Shown: one piece after another, positions 47,177 through 56,147 of the stretch | How the letters are laid out: each line of letters starts with the position of its first letter | Position numbering within the stretch: position 1 is the first letter of the stretch | Source: Meiothermus sp. | GTDB taxonomy: Bacteria > Deinococcota > Deinococci > Deinococcales > Thermaceae | Assembly (NCBI RefSeq): GCF_026004075.1 | Contig: NZ_BPIK01000001.1 | Location: 31,001 to 95,000, forward strand | Reading direction: 5' to 3' | Length of the DNA: 64,000 nt | Program-made: the position numbers and the translations under genes | The notes under the pieces: generated by a model | Seen by the model: the letters and a program-made list of their open reading frames with translations, nothing else | Database searches by the model: none | What the model was told of the DNA's origin: nothing

Positions 47177-48169
47177 CTACTCAGGAGGCCTTGGATGAGC
47201 CTTGACCAGCTCCAGTATCTTGCGATCCAGCCGCGATAAAGGGCGCCGCTCGGGGTTTTCTGTGGCCTCCCAGCAGGCTTTGTAGACCCGGATGAGTAGC
47301 TTTCGGTGGGTGAAGTCGTGGCGCACAGAGCCCACCGGCTCGGCAGAATCCAGCCCGAAGCGGGCCAGCAGGCGCTCCAAGGCGCCCGGCTCCTCTTCCA
47401 TCGGAACCCCCCACAGCCCGCCCAGAACCGGCCCCTGCCGTAGCTCCAGGTGAACCCCTGCGGGCCCTTGCAGTACCAGTGCGGCGAGCTCGAGGCTTTT
47501 CTGCTTGCGTACCCTGGCGGCCGGGTAGCGCTCAGGGCTGGCCTTGCCCCGACAGAACGCAGCCACCGGACAGCCCCCACAGCCTGGATTTTGGGGTGTG
47601 CAAACTGTGGCCCCCAGTTCCATCAGGGCCTGGTTCCAGTCGCCAGGGCGAGCATCTTTTTGTTGTGCCAGAGCGGATAAAAGCGCATCGGCAGCCTCCT
47701 GCACCAGCTTCGGGGTGGGCTGCTCCCAGGCAAAAAGGCGCGACAACACCCGCCGCACGTTGCCATCCACCGCCGCCACCGGCTCCCCAAAGACAATGGA
47801 AGCTACAGCCGCCGCGGTGTAGGGGCCCAGGCCCGGCAAGGCCCGCAGCCCTTCCACCGTCGTTGGGAGTGTGCCCCCGGCAGCCACAACTTGCTGGGCC
47901 AGCCGGTGCAGGTTGCGGGCCCGAGCGTAGTAGCCACACCCCTGCCAGGCTTTCAACACTGCTTCCTGCTCGGCCCTGGCCAGGGCCTCGAGGGTGGGGA
48001 AGCGCTGTAAGAAGCGATGGTAGTAGGGAATGGCCTGCTCGACACGGGTCTGTTGCAGGAGCACCTCCGACAGGAGAACCCTGTAGGGGTCTGGCTCTCC
48101 CCGCCAGGGGAGCTTGCGCTGGTGGTGTTGGTACCAGGTAAGCAGGGCGCTGTGTAGATCGCTGGACAT
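47177..48169 (-). CDS. mutY: A/G-specific adenine DNA glycosylase
   Basis: MutY (330 residues) removes adenine mispaired with 8-oxoguanine. The catalytic Glu lies in VLLSEVLLQQTRVEQAIPYY; the helix-hairpin-helix is LPGLGPYTAAAVAS with catalytic Asp in VAAVDGNVRRVL. The iron-sulfur Cys cluster (C-X6-C-X2-C-X5-C, CTPQNPGCGGC) is intact. The C-terminal Nudix-like 8-oxoG domain follows, with GLWGVPMEEEPG. The start could also be 18 bases upstream. It is the last gene of a minus-strand run from 50364. Confidence 0.93.
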   Translation of the reverse strand: MSSDLHSALLTWYQHHQRKLPWRGEPDPYRVLLSEVLLQQTRVEQAIPYYHRFLQRFPTLEALARAEQEAVLKAWQGCGYYARARNLHRLAQQVVAAGGTLPTTVEGLRALPGLGPYTAAAVASIVFGEPVAAVDGNVRRVLSRLFAWEQPTPKLVQEAADALLSALAQQKDARPGDWNQALMELGATVCTPQNPGCGGCPVAAFCRGKASPERYPAARVRKQKSLELAALVLQGPAGVHLELRQGPVLGGLWGVPMEEEPGALERLLARFGLDSAEPVGSVRHDFTHRKLLIRVYKACWEATENPERRPLSRLDRKILELVKAHPRPPE

Positions 48170-48212
48170 AAGAAGGTCGAGCACCAAGGGCTGGTAGCGC
48201 TGATGGCGAGCT

Positions 48213-48614
48213 CTAGCCCAGCAGTTGCCGATGAACCACCATCAAGCACCGATCCTGCACTACCTGAATCCCGGCCTGTCGAAGGGTTTCAGCAAAGGCC
48301 TCGTTCACAATGCCCGATTGCAGCCAGACCAGCCTGGGCCTGGCCGCCAGAATATCGTCCAGATGTCCCATCAGGGCCTCGCTGCGGCGAAACACGTCCA
48401 CGATGTCTATGGGCTGTTCCAGATCGGTTAGCTGGCCGACCACCGTCTGGCCCCAGAGCGTTTGTCCGGTGTAGGCCGGGTTGACCGGTAGCACGGTGTA
48501 GCCTTTGCGGGCCAGGTAGTCGGGCACGTAAAAGGCGGCTTTGGCGGGGTTGGGGTGAGCGCCCAGCACCGCTATGGTGCGGGCCTGGAGCAAAAACTCG
48601 CGTAGGTTTTCCAT
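48213..48614 (-). CDS. CoA-binding protein, YccU-like
   Basis: A 133-residue Rossmann-fold CoA-binding domain. Motifs are IAVLGAHPNPAKAAFYVPDYLARKGYTV (split here as GAHPNPAKAAFYV and YLARKGYTVLPVNP), DIVDVFRRSEA, and PRLVWLQSGIVNEAFAE. Ends with VQDRCLMVVHRQ, typical of the family. Its role is unknown; such proteins occur in most bacteria. It lies between the ankyrin and mutY genes, 22 bases after the former. Confidence 0.9.
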   Translation of the reverse strand: MENLREFLLQARTIAVLGAHPNPAKAAFYVPDYLARKGYTVLPVNPAYTGQTLWGQTVVGQLTDLEQPIDIVDVFRRSEALMGHLDDILAARPRLVWLQSGIVNEAFAETLRQAGIQVVQDRCLMVVHRQLLG

Positions 48615-48636
48615 ACCGGCTTACCTCCCGATGAGG

Positions 48637-49209
48637 CTACGGCTGGCCCCCAAAGGCCCGCAACAGCGCCACCATCTCGTCATGGCCCGCCTCCAGGGCA
48701 ATATCCATCACTGTTTTGCCCTGGAAGTTCTTCCAGCCCAGGTCGGGGCGGGCGTGTTCCAGCAGCCAGCGCGCCACCGCCGTATCACCCCGGCCCACCG
48801 CCAGGCTGAGGGCCATGCCGCTGCCCTCCCGCGCGCCATGGGAAAAGACCAGCTCGAGCATCCCGGGCTGGCTCGAGAGGGCCGCGTGGGGCAAGAGCGG
48901 AATCCCGTGGGCGCTTCTGTGCTGGGCCAGCGCCGGCTCGCGCTGTAACATCTCCCGAACGGTTTCCACCTCGCCCAGCATGGCCGCCGTGGAGATTTCC
49001 AGGGGGGCGCCTCGAGCCAGCAAATACAGTGCAATCTCCCGGTTCCCCACATGGGCCGCTGCCTGGATGGCCGTCTCGGTGTCGCCGGGCTGCCATTCGT
49101 GCGCCAGATTGAGCAGCTCCGGGGTTTCTTCCAGCATGGCCTGTACCCTGGCTAGGTTGCCGTGTGCGGCTAGTACAAACTCGCGAATGCGTTCGGGGGA
49201 AGGGTGCAT
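48637..49209 (-). CDS. Ankyrin repeat protein
   Basis: A 190-residue cytoplasmic protein built of about five ankyrin-type helical repeats. Typical pieces are ETAIQAAAHVGNREIALYLL, AMLGEVETVREML and TVMDIALEAGHDEMVALLRA. Ankyrin repeats mediate protein binding, but no partner is suggested. There is no signal peptide. It lies 19 bases after the phosphoesterase gene in a five-gene minus operon. Confidence 0.87.
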   Translation of the reverse strand: MHPSPERIREFVLAAHGNLARVQAMLEETPELLNLAHEWQPGDTETAIQAAAHVGNREIALYLLARGAPLEISTAAMLGEVETVREMLQREPALAQHRSAHGIPLLPHAALSSQPGMLELVFSHGAREGSGMALSLAVGRGDTAVARWLLEHARPDLGWKNFQGKTVMDIALEAGHDEMVALLRAFGGQP

Positions 49210-49228
49210 ATTTGTAGCTTACCGCAGG

Positions 49229-50143
49229 CTAGGCGAAGCGTTCCGGATGGGCCGCCTGGTACAGCCGCCAGGCCTCCCAGTCGCGGGGGAGGGCCTGCGA
49301 CTCGGCCCAGTACCAGAAAGGCATCAGCAGCGAGCGCGCGGTGCGGGTCTCGTGATAAAAGATATCGGCTCCCAGGCCGCCTGCTTCCATCAGGCCGGAG
49401 TCGTAGTAGGCCTGCAAAGCGGCCTGCAGGTTATAGGGAATCTGGCGGAAGTCCACCTGCACGTGGTTCTCGCCTATTTCCACCACCACATACTGGGCCC
49501 GCACATCGCCGTTGAAGGGAGCCCCCACCGCCCCGCTGTTGAGCACCAGGGCCTCGCCCAGTTGGTACATAAAAGGGCGGTGGGTGTGCGAGCCCACCAA
49601 AAGCCGCGCCGGGAAGTCCTCGCTAATCTCGGTGAGGGTGCCGAGGGTCTGGTGCTCGTCGTAGCCTTCGCGGTAGTGGCGGGGCGAGCCGTGGGTGGCC
49701 CGCACCAGCACCCGCTCGCCCATGCCCTCGGCCTTCTCCAGCCCAAAGGTTCGCCGGGGAACTTCTTCGATAACCACCTGGAAGGGTAGGTTATCCAGCC
49801 AGTCCAGGTGATCCCGAGATAGCTGCGCCACCGACCAGGCGGTGGGCTCGAACAGGGGGTCGGTGTAAAGGTCGTTGAGCGAGGGATCGCGCTGGGCCCA
49901 CTTGACCAGCAGGTCGTCGTGGTTGCCCAGCGAAAACCAAAACCCTTCGGGGGCCAGGCCCCGGCCCTCTTTGGAGGTGGTAAGGTCGAGCAAACGCTCC
50001 AGCACCTCGCGGTTGGAGGGCCCCCGGTTCACCAGGTCGCCGTTGACGATCACCAGATGGGCCTGTACCTCCTTCAGGTCGGCTAAAACAGCCTCGAGGG
50101 CCGGAAGATTGCCGTGGATATCCGAGAGAACCGCAACGCGCAT
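49229..50143 (-). CDS. Calcineurin-like metallophosphoesterase
   Basis: A 304-residue enzyme with all five metallophosphoesterase motifs: VAVLSDIHGNLPALEAVL (D-x-H), VIVNGDLVNRGP (GDxVxxGP), WFSLGNHDD (GNHD), RATHGSP and LLVGSHTHRPF (GxTH). The substrate may be a phosphodiester or protein phosphate. The ATG at 50143 begins exactly at the first motif and lies two bases after the stop of a small membrane-protein gene, so the longer frame to 50332 is rejected. Confidence 0.9.
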   Translation of the reverse strand: MRVAVLSDIHGNLPALEAVLADLKEVQAHLVIVNGDLVNRGPSNREVLERLLDLTTSKEGRGLAPEGFWFSLGNHDDLLVKWAQRDPSLNDLYTDPLFEPTAWSVAQLSRDHLDWLDNLPFQVVIEEVPRRTFGLEKAEGMGERVLVRATHGSPRHYREGYDEHQTLGTLTEISEDFPARLLVGSHTHRPFMYQLGEALVLNSGAVGAPFNGDVRAQYVVVEIGENHVQVDFRQIPYNLQAALQAYYDSGLMEAGGLGADIFYHETRTARSLLMPFWYWAESQALPRDWEAWRLYQAAHPERFA

Positions 50144-50145
50144 GG

Positions 50146-50364
50146 TTAGTTGGCCGGTGTAAAGGGGTTCTTCTGGAAGGTGATAATACCGGTGACCAGA
50201 GCCACTATAGCCAGCAGGCTGACCACGCTGAGGGCCTGCAAAAGCAGCCAGAAAAAGTCGCGCAGCCCCCACAGCGGCGAGGTTTTTGGAGTCTGGCGCA
50301 GGGCCAGAAAACCCGCCAGGGCCACGACCCACAAAAATGCCAGGACAATCAGCGCTCTGCCCAC
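50146..50364 (-). CDS. Small two-helix membrane protein, unknown function
   Basis: A 72-residue protein with two hydrophobic helices (ALIVLAFLWVVALAGFLAL and LLLQALSVVSLLAIVALVTG) joined by a short polar loop. Its stop is two bases from the phosphoesterase start, which argues that it is a real, cotranscribed gene. It heads the five-gene minus run (membrane protein, phosphoesterase, ankyrin, CoA-binding, mutY). No family recognised. Confidence 0.7.
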   Translation of the reverse strand: MGRALIVLAFLWVVALAGFLALRQTPKTSPLWGLRDFFWLLLQALSVVSLLAIVALVTGIITFQKNPFTPAN

Positions 50365-50455
50365 AGTTTACTCAGGATAGCAGCCAACCCCCGTTCGAAA
50401 TAGAAGGAGGCTCTCCTTCCTCGGACACAACGCGGAAAAGCCTGGGAAATGGTTT

Positions 50456-51794
50456 TTACTTGCCTTCTGAGCTGCCGGGGTTTTCCTCCTCGGTCTGGTT
50501 GGGGTCGCTCGAGCCCCCACCCGGTGTGCTGTTCCCCGGAGCGGCTTCGCCCGGCGGAGGGGTGCGACTACTGGGCGGAGCTGCTTGTCCCGCGCCCACG
50601 CTGGCCCAGGCATAGGAGGCGCGCAATAAATCCAGGTCTTTCTGGTCTACCACCCCATCGCCGTTGAGGTCGCCCTCGAGCTTCGGGGTTTGGGGTGAGG
50701 GTGCAGGCGCTGGCTGGCCCTGTGGCGCGGGTTCGGGCTGAGCGGGTTGCGCTTGTCCGGGTTGAGGAGGCTGTGCTTGTCCGGGTTGAGGAGGCTGCGC
50801 TTGTCCGGGTTGGGTTGGCGGTGCTTCTTCAGGTTGAGGGGGCTGCGCCGGCTCCGAGGCTGTTTGATCGGTGGGCGCTGCCGGAGGAGTCTCCTGGGCC
50901 GTACCAGCGGCCTGGGCGGGGCTTCCCTGGCTTTGGGGCGGGTTGTTCTCAGGGGTTTGCGGCGCGCTGGGGCTGGGGGTGGCCGGGGTTAGGCGGCGGC
51001 CCCAGTTGCGGGCGATGGCCTCGAGGTCGCTGTACCGGTACTTCCCCTCACTGGCCGCACGCTCGATGGCCGGGGCGTTGGTGGCCAGCTTGCCGTTTTT
51101 GTCGTAGAAGGCCACCCGGGTGGCGCGGAAGCTCGCCTCGGGCCGAACTTTTTTGTCGGGCAGGGGGGGTCGCGGTAAAGCGGAAGGCCTCGAGGTCCTT
51201 GCGCGGGCTGGTAAAGACCGCATCGATGTCCACCAGGCCCCTTTCTTCGTTGTAGCGCAGCACGTACAGCAGGCTGGCATCGGCCTTGAAGCTGTCCAGG
51301 GCCAGCTTGAGGTCTTTGAGCGGAATCTGGGCCTGAAAGCCCCGGGCTTCGCGGTCGCGCACCCGGAACAGGTAGGGGAAGGGGTCGGCCACCTCGGCCA
51401 GCGGGAAGACCTGATCGAGCCGGGGCGGTGGGGTCTCGCCAATCACCAGGATAACCTTCTGGGTGCGGTTGGAAAGGTTGGCGTCCTCCACGCTCACCGT
51501 AAGCTCGAAGCTGCCTTTTTCCTGGGGCGTGCCGCTGATACGGCCATTGCTGTAGACCAGCCCTTTGGGCAGGTTGCCCTCGAGGGTGAACCGGTAGGGC
51601 CGCACCCCCCCGTCGGCGGTAAGGGTGGTGTTGTAGGGTTCGTCCACATAGCCGGTGTCGAATCGGAGGATGAGACGCAAGGGCTGGCGGCTCTGGTTGT
51701 TCTGGCTGTCCGAACCGCAGGCTGCGAGCAGAATACCCAGGAAGACCAGCCCTCCCAGCAATAAGACCCTGCCCAATACCGGTCGCTTGCGCAT
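50456..51794 (-). pseudogene. Secreted lipoprotein with putative Ig and dockerin-like domains, frameshifted at C7
   Basis: The 5' part (51794 to about 51165) encodes a lipoprotein signal (LGILLAACGSD) and a putative-Ig (He_PIG-like) domain with PYRFTLEGNLPKGL and GRISGTPQEKGSFELTV. The 3' part continues in another frame with PDKKVRPEASFRATRVAFYD, a Pro/Gln-rich PGQAQPPQ repeat, and a dockerin-like GDLNGDGVVDQKDLDLL near the end. The frames meet at seven C (51169-51163 on this strand). Removing one C would give a continuous protein of about 445 residues. Mutation, phase variation or sequencing error are all possible. Confidence 0.78.
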
Positions 51795-51868
51795 GCTTTA
51801 AGTTTAGACCTCCAGATGAACACTGGTTGTGAAAATGGCCGGGCCGCTGCCCTTGTATAGTGTGGGGC

Positions 51869-52417
51869 ATGAGTGTTAAGCCCGACTGGTGGATTCGCGA
51901 AAAGGCCAAGCAAGGCATGATTGAGCCGTTCGAAGAGCGACTGGTGCGCGACGGGGTGATTAGCTACGGGCTCTCGAGCTTCGGCTACGACCTGCGGGCG
52001 GCGCGGGAGTGGAAAATTTTTGCCAACGTATTCCACACCATCGCCGACCCCAAGGGCCTCGACCCCAAGAGCTTCGTGGACTACGAGGGCGACGAGGTGA
52101 TCATCCCGCCCAACTCCTTCGTGCTGGCCCGCAGCATGGAGTACATCCGCATGCCCGATAACGTGCTGGCCATCGCCATTGGCAAAAGCACCTACGCCCG
52201 GGTGGGCATCGTAGCCAACATCACCCCCCTGGAACCGGGCTGGGAGGGGCACGTCACGCTCGAGTTCTCCAACACCACCCCCCTGCCGGCCAAGATGTAC
52301 GCCGGCGAAGGGGTGGTACAGCTGGTGTTCTTCGAGGGCGAGCGCCCCGAGGTGACCTACCGCGACCGCAAGGGCAAGTACCAGGGTCAGACCGGCATTA
52401 CCCTGCCTCGAATCTGA
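51869..52417 (+). CDS. dcd: dCTP deaminase
   Basis: A 182-residue trimeric enzyme converting dCTP to dUTP for thymidylate synthesis. Motifs are [16 protein letters not shown], the active-site [16 protein letters not shown], and [20 protein letters not shown] with catalytic Glu, then EGVVQLVFF. The ATG at 51869 has TATAGT (51856-51861) seven bases upstream, again leaderless. The 137-bp repeat copy 2 starts at its stop codon. Confidence 0.95.
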   Translation: MSVKPDWWIREKAKQGMIEPFEERLVRDGVISYGLSSFGYDLRAAREWKIFANVFHTIADPKGLDPKSFVDYEGDEVIIPPNSFVLARSMEYIRMPDNVLAIAIGKSTYARVGIVANITPLEPGWEGHVTLEFSNTTPLPAKMYAGEGVVQLVFFEGERPEVTYRDRKGKYQGQTGITLPRI

Positions 52418-52553
52418 TACGCATTCCGGCAGTATCGTTCACTTTGACAAGCCTAAACGATACTGCCGAAATGCTTTTCTACTCCCTTCGGTCGGCTTGA
52501 ATCCTTCACCTCTGACTGCGCAGGGCGGTGAAGGATTCAAGCGGAAACGGTAT
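52417..52553. repeat. 137-bp two-hairpin dispersed repeat, copy 2
   Basis: Hairpin A pairs 52421-52439 (GCATTCCGGCAGTATCGTT) with 52456-52474, 19 bp with one mismatch. Hairpin B pairs 52495-52510 with 52527-52542, a perfect 16 bp identical to copy 1. Both loops are 16 bases. Differences between the copies fall mostly in the loops. It begins on the dcd stop codon and ends 44 bases before the cyclophilin start. Confidence 0.87.
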
Positions 52554-52596
52554 GAAAACCTGGCGTGTTCTCATCCGGGCCGGTAGACTGGGTGGG

Positions 52597-53247
52597 ATGC
52601 GCGCTGCTCTGCTAATCGCCGCTCTGCTGGCCCTGGCCATCGCCGCTTTCTTCCTCTGGCAAGGCAACGGCGGAGCAAAGAGTAGCCTAGGAGGAAAGAT
52701 GGAAGCCCTGCCCTACAAGTCCGACCAGCCGGTGACCCGGTTTGCCAGGCCCGAACAGGTGATTGACCCGACCAAGTTCGACTACTACGCCGAGATCGAG
52801 ACCAGCAAAGGAAAAATCGGCATCGATTTGTTCGAGAACGAGGCCCCCATCACCGTTAACTCCTTCGTGTTTCTAGCCCTCCACCGCTACTTCGAGGGGG
52901 TTGTGTTCCACCGGGTGATTCCGGGGTTTGTGGCCCAGACCGGCGACCCCACCGGCACCGGCATGGGCGGCCCCGGCTACCAGTTTGGCCTCGAGGTCAC
53001 CCCCAAGCTCAACTACGACAAAAAAGGCCTGCTGGGCATGGCCCGCACCATGGACCCCAACTCCAACGGCAGCCAGTTCTTCATCACCTACGGCCCCACG
53101 CCCAACCTCAATCAGCAGTACACCATTTTCGGGCAGGTGGTGGAGGGGATGGGGGTGGTCGAGCGCATCGCCCCCACCGAGGGCCCCCAGGCCAGCCGGG
53201 AACGCGACAAAATCCTCTCGGTGAAGATTTTTGCCAGAAGTAAATGA
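52597..53247 (+). CDS. Cyclophilin-type peptidylprolyl isomerase, membrane anchored
   Basis: A 216-residue protein with an N-terminal membrane anchor ([18 protein letters not shown]). The cyclophilin domain (residues 65-215) carries [40 protein letters not shown] and [11 protein letters not shown]. It speeds proline isomerisation outside the membrane. TAGACT at 52584-52589 is seven bases before the ATG at 52597. A second start at 52699 with a perfect AGGAGG could yield a 182-residue soluble form. hisZ overlaps its stop by four bases. Confidence 0.9.
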   Translation: MRAALLIAALLALAIAAFFLWQGNGGAKSSLGGKMEALPYKSDQPVTRFARPEQVIDPTKFDYYAEIETSKGKIGIDLFENEAPITVNSFVFLALHRYFEGVVFHRVIPGFVAQTGDPTGTGMGGPGYQFGLEVTPKLNYDKKGLLGMARTMDPNSNGSQFFITYGPTPNLNQQYTIFGQVVEGMGVVERIAPTEGPQASRERDKILSVKIFARSK

Positions 53248-54359
53248 TCCCCGAAGGCACCCGCTACTTTTTGCCCCCGGAAGCCCGCCTGCGCCGCGAG
53301 CTGCAAGAGCGCCTGATCAACCTGCTGTATAGCTGGGGCTACGAGCCGGTGGAGCTGCCGGCGCTGGAACTTTACGACCCCCAGCACGCCCTGGCCGAGC
53401 GGGCCTTCAAGCTGGTGGACAAAACCGGCGAGGTGCTGGCCCTGCGCTCGGAGTTCACCACCGCGGTGGCGGGGCTCTTGCGGAGCAACGGGCGGCTGGT
53501 AACCGGCCAGCCGGTGCGCTTGCAGTACGCTGGGAACCTCTGGCTGCGCGAGGCCAACGCCGAGCTGGGGCGCAGCCGCGAGTTCAGTCAGGTGGGGGCC
53601 GAGCTGGTGGGGGTCTCGAGCCCTATGGCCGACGCCGAGGTGCTCGAGCTGGCCTGGGCGTGTTTGCAGCTGGCGGGCTTTGCCGAAGCCAAGATCGAGG
53701 TAGGGCTCCCCGCGCTGGTGCGGGATCTGCTGGATGCCACGGGCCTGCCCGGCGAGCAAAAGGAGCGCCTGCGCCAGGCTATCCACCGCAAGAATAGCCC
53801 GGAGCTCGAGGCCCTGCTGGGGGACTATCGGGTGCATCCCGGCCTGCAAAAAGCCCTGCTGGCCCTGCCCGACCTGTACGGCGGACGCGAGGTGCTGGCC
53901 GAAGCCCGCGGGCTGCCCCTATCGGACAAGGCCCAGGCCGACCTGGACTGGCTCGAGGCCGTGCTGGCCCTGCTGCCCGAGGTGCCCTTGCTGCTCGATC
54001 TGGGCCGGGCCCGGCTGCTGAACTTCTACACCGGCCTCAACTTCCAGGCCTACACCCCCGACTTTGGCCTGCCGCTTCTGGGCGGGGGCCGCTACGACGG
54101 TGCCCTGCTGCCTTTTGCGGCGGGCTTTGCTCTGGGCCTCGAGCGGGTGATGGAGGCCCTGCGCCTGCCGCTTTCCGAACCCCCCCCGGAGGTGCTGGCC
54201 CTGGATCGGGCCCTGGCCCGCCAGCTTCGGGCCGAGGGCAGGCGGGTGGAGCTGGCCTGGACGCGCAACCTTGCCGATTTGCGTGAGTACGCACGGGAGA
54301 AGGGCATCCGTTGGCTGGCAGTGGATGGACAGCTGGAAGAAGTTGACCCTCAACACTGA
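53244..54359 (+). CDS. hisZ: ATP phosphoribosyltransferase regulatory subunit HisZ
   Basis: A 371-residue class-II-synthetase-like protein. It shows HisRS-type sequence ([31 protein letters not shown]) and a motif 3-like [12 protein letters not shown] near residue 285, but lacks an anticodon-binding domain, as expected for HisZ. HisZ partners the short HisG in the first step of histidine synthesis and gives feedback control. It overlaps the cyclophilin stop by four bases (ATGA). hisG is not in the window. Confidence 0.9.
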   Translation: MIPEGTRYFLPPEARLRRELQERLINLLYSWGYEPVELPALELYDPQHALAERAFKLVDKTGEVLALRSEFTTAVAGLLRSNGRLVTGQPVRLQYAGNLWLREANAELGRSREFSQVGAELVGVSSPMADAEVLELAWACLQLAGFAEAKIEVGLPALVRDLLDATGLPGEQKERLRQAIHRKNSPELEALLGDYRVHPGLQKALLALPDLYGGREVLAEARGLPLSDKAQADLDWLEAVLALLPEVPLLLDLGRARLLNFYTGLNFQAYTPDFGLPLLGGGRYDGALLPFAAGFALGLERVMEALRLPLSEPPPEVLALDRALARQLRAEGRRVELAWTRNLADLREYAREKGIRWLAVDGQLEEVDPQH

Positions 54360-54405
54360 GTTGCTCCCAAGGCAACATAGTAGCCGATGGCTCTCCGAAT
54401 CAGGC

Positions 54406-54434
54406 TTGAGCTGGTATACCAAAAAGGGTAGCAT
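54406..54434 (+). promoter_or_regulatory. gntR promoter with FadR-type palindrome
   Basis: TTGAGC (54406-54411) and TAGCAT (54429-54434) are 17 bases apart. Between them lies TGGTATACCA (54412-54421), a perfect palindrome fitting the t.GTmkAC.a operator form of FadR-subfamily GntR regulators. Binding would block the promoter, suggesting autorepression. Confidence 0.65.
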
Positions 54435-54447
54435 AGCACTTGCCTCT

Positions 54448-55095
54448 ATGCTTGCACCGCAAACCGAAGAAGCCTACCGTCGCCTGCGCCGGATGATTCT
54501 TTCGCTGGCGCTCAAGCCCGGTGAACCGCTGGTGGAGCGCAAGCTGGAAGAACTGCTGGCGGTTTCCCGCACGCCCATCCGGGCGGCCATCCAGCAGCTT
54601 TTCCGGGAGGGGCTGGTGCAGCGCACGGGCCGGGTGTATACCGTGGCCCCCCTCGACCTGGCCGAGCTGGAGGAGGCCTTCGAGTTTAGAAGCTGGCTCG
54701 AGGGGCAGATCGTGCGGGTGGCAGCGGCCCGGCGGCCCAACGCCCGCCAGCTCCGCGACCTGCTGGCCTCGGTGGAGGCCGACCTCGACCCCGAGGTGGA
54801 ACTGGAGAAAGCCACCGACTTTCACCTGGCCCTGGCCAAGCTCACCGGCAACCGCTTTGCAGTGGCCTCGCTGGCCCAGGTCTTGCAGCGCATCTACCGG
54901 GCCCGTTACCTCGAGATCACCCGTCCGCAGGGGGCCGACCAGGCCCACACCGACCACCTGACCCTGATCGAGCTGGTGCAGCAGGGCAAGGGCGAGGAGG
55001 CCGCGGCTTTTTTGCAGCAGCACCTCGAGCGTTCACGGGAAGCCTTGCTGGAAAGCCTCGAGGGTTCTGTTTTGCTGGCCGCTGGCCGGTCTTGA
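54448..55095 (+). CDS. GntR family regulator, FCD (FadR) type
   Basis: A 215-residue regulator. The winged helix is at residues 5-70, with YRRLRRMILSLALKPGEPLVE, then LLAVSRTPIRAAIQQLFREGLV. The helical FCD ligand domain has EEAFEFRSWLEGQIVRVAA and the metal/ligand His residues in DFHLALAKLTGN and TDHLTLIELVQQG. FCD regulators often respond to carboxylates. It lies just before the tctCBA genes, whose promoter overlaps its stop, and so is a likely controller of that transporter. Confidence 0.9.
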   Translation: MLAPQTEEAYRRLRRMILSLALKPGEPLVERKLEELLAVSRTPIRAAIQQLFREGLVQRTGRVYTVAPLDLAELEEAFEFRSWLEGQIVRVAAARRPNARQLRDLLASVEADLDPEVELEKATDFHLALAKLTGNRFAVASLAQVLQRIYRARYLEITRPQGADQAHTDHLTLIELVQQGKGEEAAAFLQQHLERSREALLESLEGSVLLAAGRS

Positions 55096-55119
55096 CGGGC
55101 AGGTCAAGCGGGATAGAAT
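55092..55119 (+). promoter_or_regulatory. Promoter of tctCBA
   Basis: TTGACG (55092-55097) and TAGAAT (55114-55119) are 16 bases apart; the -35 overlaps the gntR stop codon. The -35 is also one arm of the inverted repeat TTGAC-N6-GTCAA (55092-55107), a possible operator. The leader is about 40 bases and ends in AAGGAGG. Confidence 0.65.
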
Positions 55120-55167
55120 CTTAGACACCCTGCACGTGTGGCAACCTTTGCCAAATAAGGAGGATTC

Positions 55168-56136
55168 ATGATGCGTCTGGCAACTTTAGCTGTGGTTTTG
55201 CTGGCTTTTGGCGGTGGACTGGCCCAGTTCACCCCGCGCAACCCCGAGTGCATCGCTCCGGCGGGGGCTGGAGGCGGCTGGGACTTCACCTGCCGTAGTG
55301 TGGCCCAGGTCATGCAAGACCTCAAGATTGTGACCCAGCCGATTAAAACCACCAACCTCACCGGTGGGGGCGGGGGGGTGGCCTATGCCAACGTGGTTAC
55401 CCAGCGCAACGACGACCCCAACCTGATTGTGGCGGCCAGTCCGGCCACCACGGTGCGCCTGGCCCAGGGACAGTTCAGCCGCTTTACCGAGCGCGACGTG
55501 CGCTGGCTGGGCGCAGTAGCCGCCGACTTCGGCCTGGTGGCGGTCAAGGCCGACGCCCCCTGGAAAACCATGCAGGAGCTGGTGGCAGCCTGGAAGGCCG
55601 ACCCCTCCAAGATTGCGGTGGGTGGTGGTAGCGCCGTGGGCGGCCAGGATCACATGAAGGTGCTGCTGCTGGGCCGGGCGGCCGGTATCGAACCGCGCTC
55701 GATCAAGTACGTGCCCTTCGACGGCGGCGGCCAGGCCCTGACCTCTTTGCTGGGCGGCTTTATCCAGGTGTTTGCCGGTGATGCCTCCGAGCTGCGTGCC
55801 CAGGTCGAGGCCGGTACGGTGCGGGTACTGGGGATGATGTCGCCCCGCCGCCTCCCCGCGCCCTACGCCAACGTGCCCACCCTCAAGGAGCTGGGCTACA
55901 ACGTGGAGTGGGTGGTCTGGCGGGGTTTTTATGTGCCCAAGAACATGCCTGCCGAGGCCTACGAGTTCTGGCTCAGGGCCCTGCGGCAGGTGGAGCGCAG
56001 CCCGGAGTGGGCCAGGATTCGTGAGCAGAACAGCCTGGGCCAGTTCTTCATGGCCGGGGCCGAGTTCCAGGTCTTTATCGACCGCCAGGTCAACCAGTTC
56101 CGCAACCTCTCCCGTGAGCTGGGTATCATCCGCTAG
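55168..56136 (+). CDS. tctC: Tripartite tricarboxylate transporter substrate-binding protein (TctC/Bug family)
   Basis: A 322-residue periplasmic protein with a signal peptide (LATLAVVLLAFGGGLA). The Bug-family fold is indicated by APAGAGGGWDFTCRSVAQ, the NLTGGGGGVAYANV loop, DGGGQALTSLLGG and VPTLKELGYNVEW. It binds a carboxylate and delivers it to the TctAB membrane complex. The start follows AAGGAGG. A long hairpin separates it from tctB, which should raise its expression over the membrane subunits. Confidence 0.92.
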   Translation: MMRLATLAVVLLAFGGGLAQFTPRNPECIAPAGAGGGWDFTCRSVAQVMQDLKIVTQPIKTTNLTGGGGGVAYANVVTQRNDDPNLIVAASPATTVRLAQGQFSRFTERDVRWLGAVAADFGLVAVKADAPWKTMQELVAAWKADPSKIAVGGGSAVGGQDHMKVLLLGRAAGIEPRSIKYVPFDGGGQALTSLLGGFIQVFAGDASELRAQVEAGTVRVLGMMSPRRLPAPYANVPTLKELGYNVEWVVWRGFYVPKNMPAEAYEFWLRALRQVERSPEWARIREQNSLGQFFMAGAEFQVFIDRQVNQFRNLSRELGIIR

Positions 56137-56147
56137 CCCCTAACCAG

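Noticed and set aside
50757..50815. Short repeats GGTTGAGGAGGCTG as a possible CRISPR or tandem array
   Set aside because: They are in-frame repeats coding for the Pro/Gln-rich PGQAQPPQ segment of the lipoprotein gene; there are no spacers.
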